DNA of 6,191 nt. Origin: JBEKYH01 sp049511115 (GTDB taxonomy: Bacteria; Planctomycetota; Phycisphaerae; Tepidisphaerales; Tepidisphaeraceae). The position numbers and the translations under genes were made by a program. Below are positions 5,119 through 6,191 of the stretch, piece after piece (positions within the stretch are counted from its first letter, which is position 1; each line of letters begins with the position of its first letter). The notes below the pieces were generated by a model that made no database searches, was not told where the DNA came from, and was given only the letters and a program-made list of their open reading frames with translations. The stretch lies in the NCBI GenBank assembly GCA_049511115.1, contig JBEKYH010000322.1, forward strand, positions 1 to 6,191. The letters are read 5' to 3'.

Positions 5119-6150
5119 ATGAAATTCGCAAGCCGCCGTTGTCGTTGGCCTTCTCCCTGGATTTCGCGGCTGATCCTCGGATTGATCCTTTCCCTTGCCT
5201 ATGGCTGCGCCGCGCCCGCGCCTCCGATTGGCGTCTGGTTTGGCCCGGCGGCGCCGACCACTGTTTCCATCCAGTCGCTGCCGCAGGATAAAACCGCGCG
5301 GCTGGTGCACACGCCGCATTACGACATTTACACTACGCTCAATGATGACGACATGGTGCAGAAGGTGGCCCAGTTGATGGAAGGTTCGCTGACCGCCTAC
5401 CAAACGCTCGCTCCGGGCGTTCCCCTCACGAGCTATCCGATGAAATGCTTCATCTTCTCCAAGCGCAACCAGTGGGCCGAGTTCACGCGCGAAAACACGG
5501 GGGCGCAGGCCAATTTGTATCTGCAGATCAATCGCGGCGGATACACCGTGGGCGATTGGTACGTCGCCTACTACATCGGCCAGACCTCGACGCTGTCGGT
5601 GGCCGCTCATGAGGGATGGCACCAATACGTTGCCCGGAACTTCCAGGCGCGGCTGCCGCCGTTTCTGGAAGAGGGGCTGGCCACCATGTTTGAAGGCGTG
5701 CGCTTCAAGGACGGCCTGCCCCGCTATAACCTGTCGATCAACCAGGAGCGGGCCATCTCCCTGCGAACGGCCATCGACGGCAATTTCCTCTGGCCGCTAG
5801 ACCAGCTCGTCGGCATGCACGCCGGCATGATCCTGGGCCGGCCCGGCCAAAAGATCGACGCCTGGTACGCGCAGGCCTGGGGCCTGGGGCGATTTCTCTG
5901 GGATGGAGACAACGGCAAATACCGCCCCGCCCTCCGGCAGATTCTCCAGGACACCGCCAACGGCACCGTCTACGACCCGACCGGCCCGCCGCATCGCAAT
6001 CGCCTGATCCTGTGGACCCAGGCCGGCGTGCAGGCCATGCTGGAGCATTATTTGCAGATGGATTGGGGGGATATTGATGCCGCGTACAACCGGTTTATCC
6101 GGCATGTCGCGGATGATGAGATTGAATCGGAGTCGGAGGAGCCGGGGTAG
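5119..6150 (+). CDS. Putative lipoprotein with zinc-metallopeptidase motif (DUF1570 / peptidase MA-like)
   Basis: The 343-residue product has an N-terminal export signal: basic residues (2-9), a hydrophobic core at 15-28, and LAYGC with C30 as the possible lipidated cysteine. The lipobox is not ideal, because -3 is Ala and -2 is Tyr. After a short linker, a helix-strand region opens with HTPHYDIYTTLND (64-76). The zincin motif HEGWH (164-168) is followed by PPFLEEGLATMFEG (180-193), whose E184 or E185 would be the third ligand, as in gluzincin-like DUF1570 and peptidase MA families. Helices in 245-335 complete the domain. It probably acts outside the cytoplasm on an unknown peptide or wall substrate; activity is inferred from the motif alone. 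The frame runs back to a TTG at 5029, but that extension reads through octamer repeats and a GC palindrome and would bury the signal peptide, so ATG 5119 is chosen despite a weak ribosome site. An octamer array follows the stop. Confidence 0.83.
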   Translation: MKFASRRCRWPSPWISRLILGLILSLAYGCAAPAPPIGVWFGPAAPTTVSIQSLPQDKTARLVHTPHYDIYTTLNDDDMVQKVAQLMEGSLTAYQTLAPGVPLTSYPMKCFIFSKRNQWAEFTRENTGAQANLYLQINRGGYTVGDWYVAYYIGQTSTLSVAAHEGWHQYVARNFQARLPPFLEEGLATMFEGVRFKDGLPRYNLSINQERAISLRTAIDGNFLWPLDQLVGMHAGMILGRPGQKIDAWYAQAWGLGRFLWDGDNGKYRPALRQILQDTANGTVYDPTGPPHRNRLILWTQAGVQAMLEHYLQMDWGDIDAAYNRFIRHVADDEIESESEEPG

Positions 6151-6161
6151 GGGGAGGGATG

Positions 6162-6185
6162 ACAAGATGACAAGGTGACAAGGGG
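6162..6185. repeat. Terminal octamer array, three units of ACAAGGTG type
   Basis: Three contiguous 8-bp units: ACAAGATG, ACAAGGTG, ACAAGGGG. They lie 11 bp after the lipoprotein stop codon. This is the complement of the unit at 51-98, so the two ends of the window carry the family in opposite orientation. The outer units each differ by one base from the core, as at the edge of a decaying array. The window ends six bases later, so the array may continue. Confidence 0.8.
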
Positions 6186-6191
6186 AGGGGG

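Overview
This GC-rich window (no measured value; by eye around 60%) carries six protein genes and an unusually rich set of small intergenic repeats. The gene content (an ECF sigma factor in an operon with a membrane protein lacking a zinc finger, a lipoprotein resembling DUF1570/peptidase-MA-like zincins, a dual-HD phosphohydrolase) and the two repeat styles (tandem CACCWTGT octamers and a GTAGGGTGGGC inverted repeat) suggest a Planctomycetes-like bacterium, perhaps Phycisphaerae-related. That assignment is an inference from memory of such genomes, not a search result. No tRNA, rRNA, CRISPR array or transposase was seen, and no gene-free stretch exceeds 300 bases.

Layout. 1-237 is intergenic: a terminator-like hairpin for something upstream, then six tandem octamers. 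On the plus strand follow a 460-residue tandem HD/HD-GYP-type phosphohydrolase (238-1620) and, 24 nt later, a pirin family cupin (1645-2343). A minus-strand operon reads towards them: ECF sigma factor (4376 to 3798), a single-pass membrane protein that is a candidate anti-sigma factor (3710 to 3165), and an exported coiled-coil protein (3133 to 2306). The last gene runs 38 bp into the 3' end of the pirin gene. Divergent from the sigma gene is a plus-strand SRPBCC/AHSA1 protein (4514-4975), then a repeat-filled gap, then a putative lipoprotein with a HEGWH zinc-protease motif (5119-6150), and a last octamer array at the window's end.

How the genes may work together. The sigma factor, membrane protein and exported coiled-coil protein look like a cell-envelope signalling unit: a regulator, a membrane tether with a periplasmic part, and a periplasmic effector or sensor. 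The plus-strand genes show no clear functional link to each other.

The most notable observation is at the sigma/membrane-protein junction. A perfect-looking inverted-repeat element is flanked by two 20-bp direct copies (17 of 20 identical) of the sigma gene's 3' end. Each copy encodes Met-Ile-Glu-Glu-stop, and the outer copy overlaps the next gene's ATG as ATGA. This reads as a formerly coupled sigma/anti-sigma pair split by a small mobile or repeat element that now places a terminator-like hairpin between the two genes.
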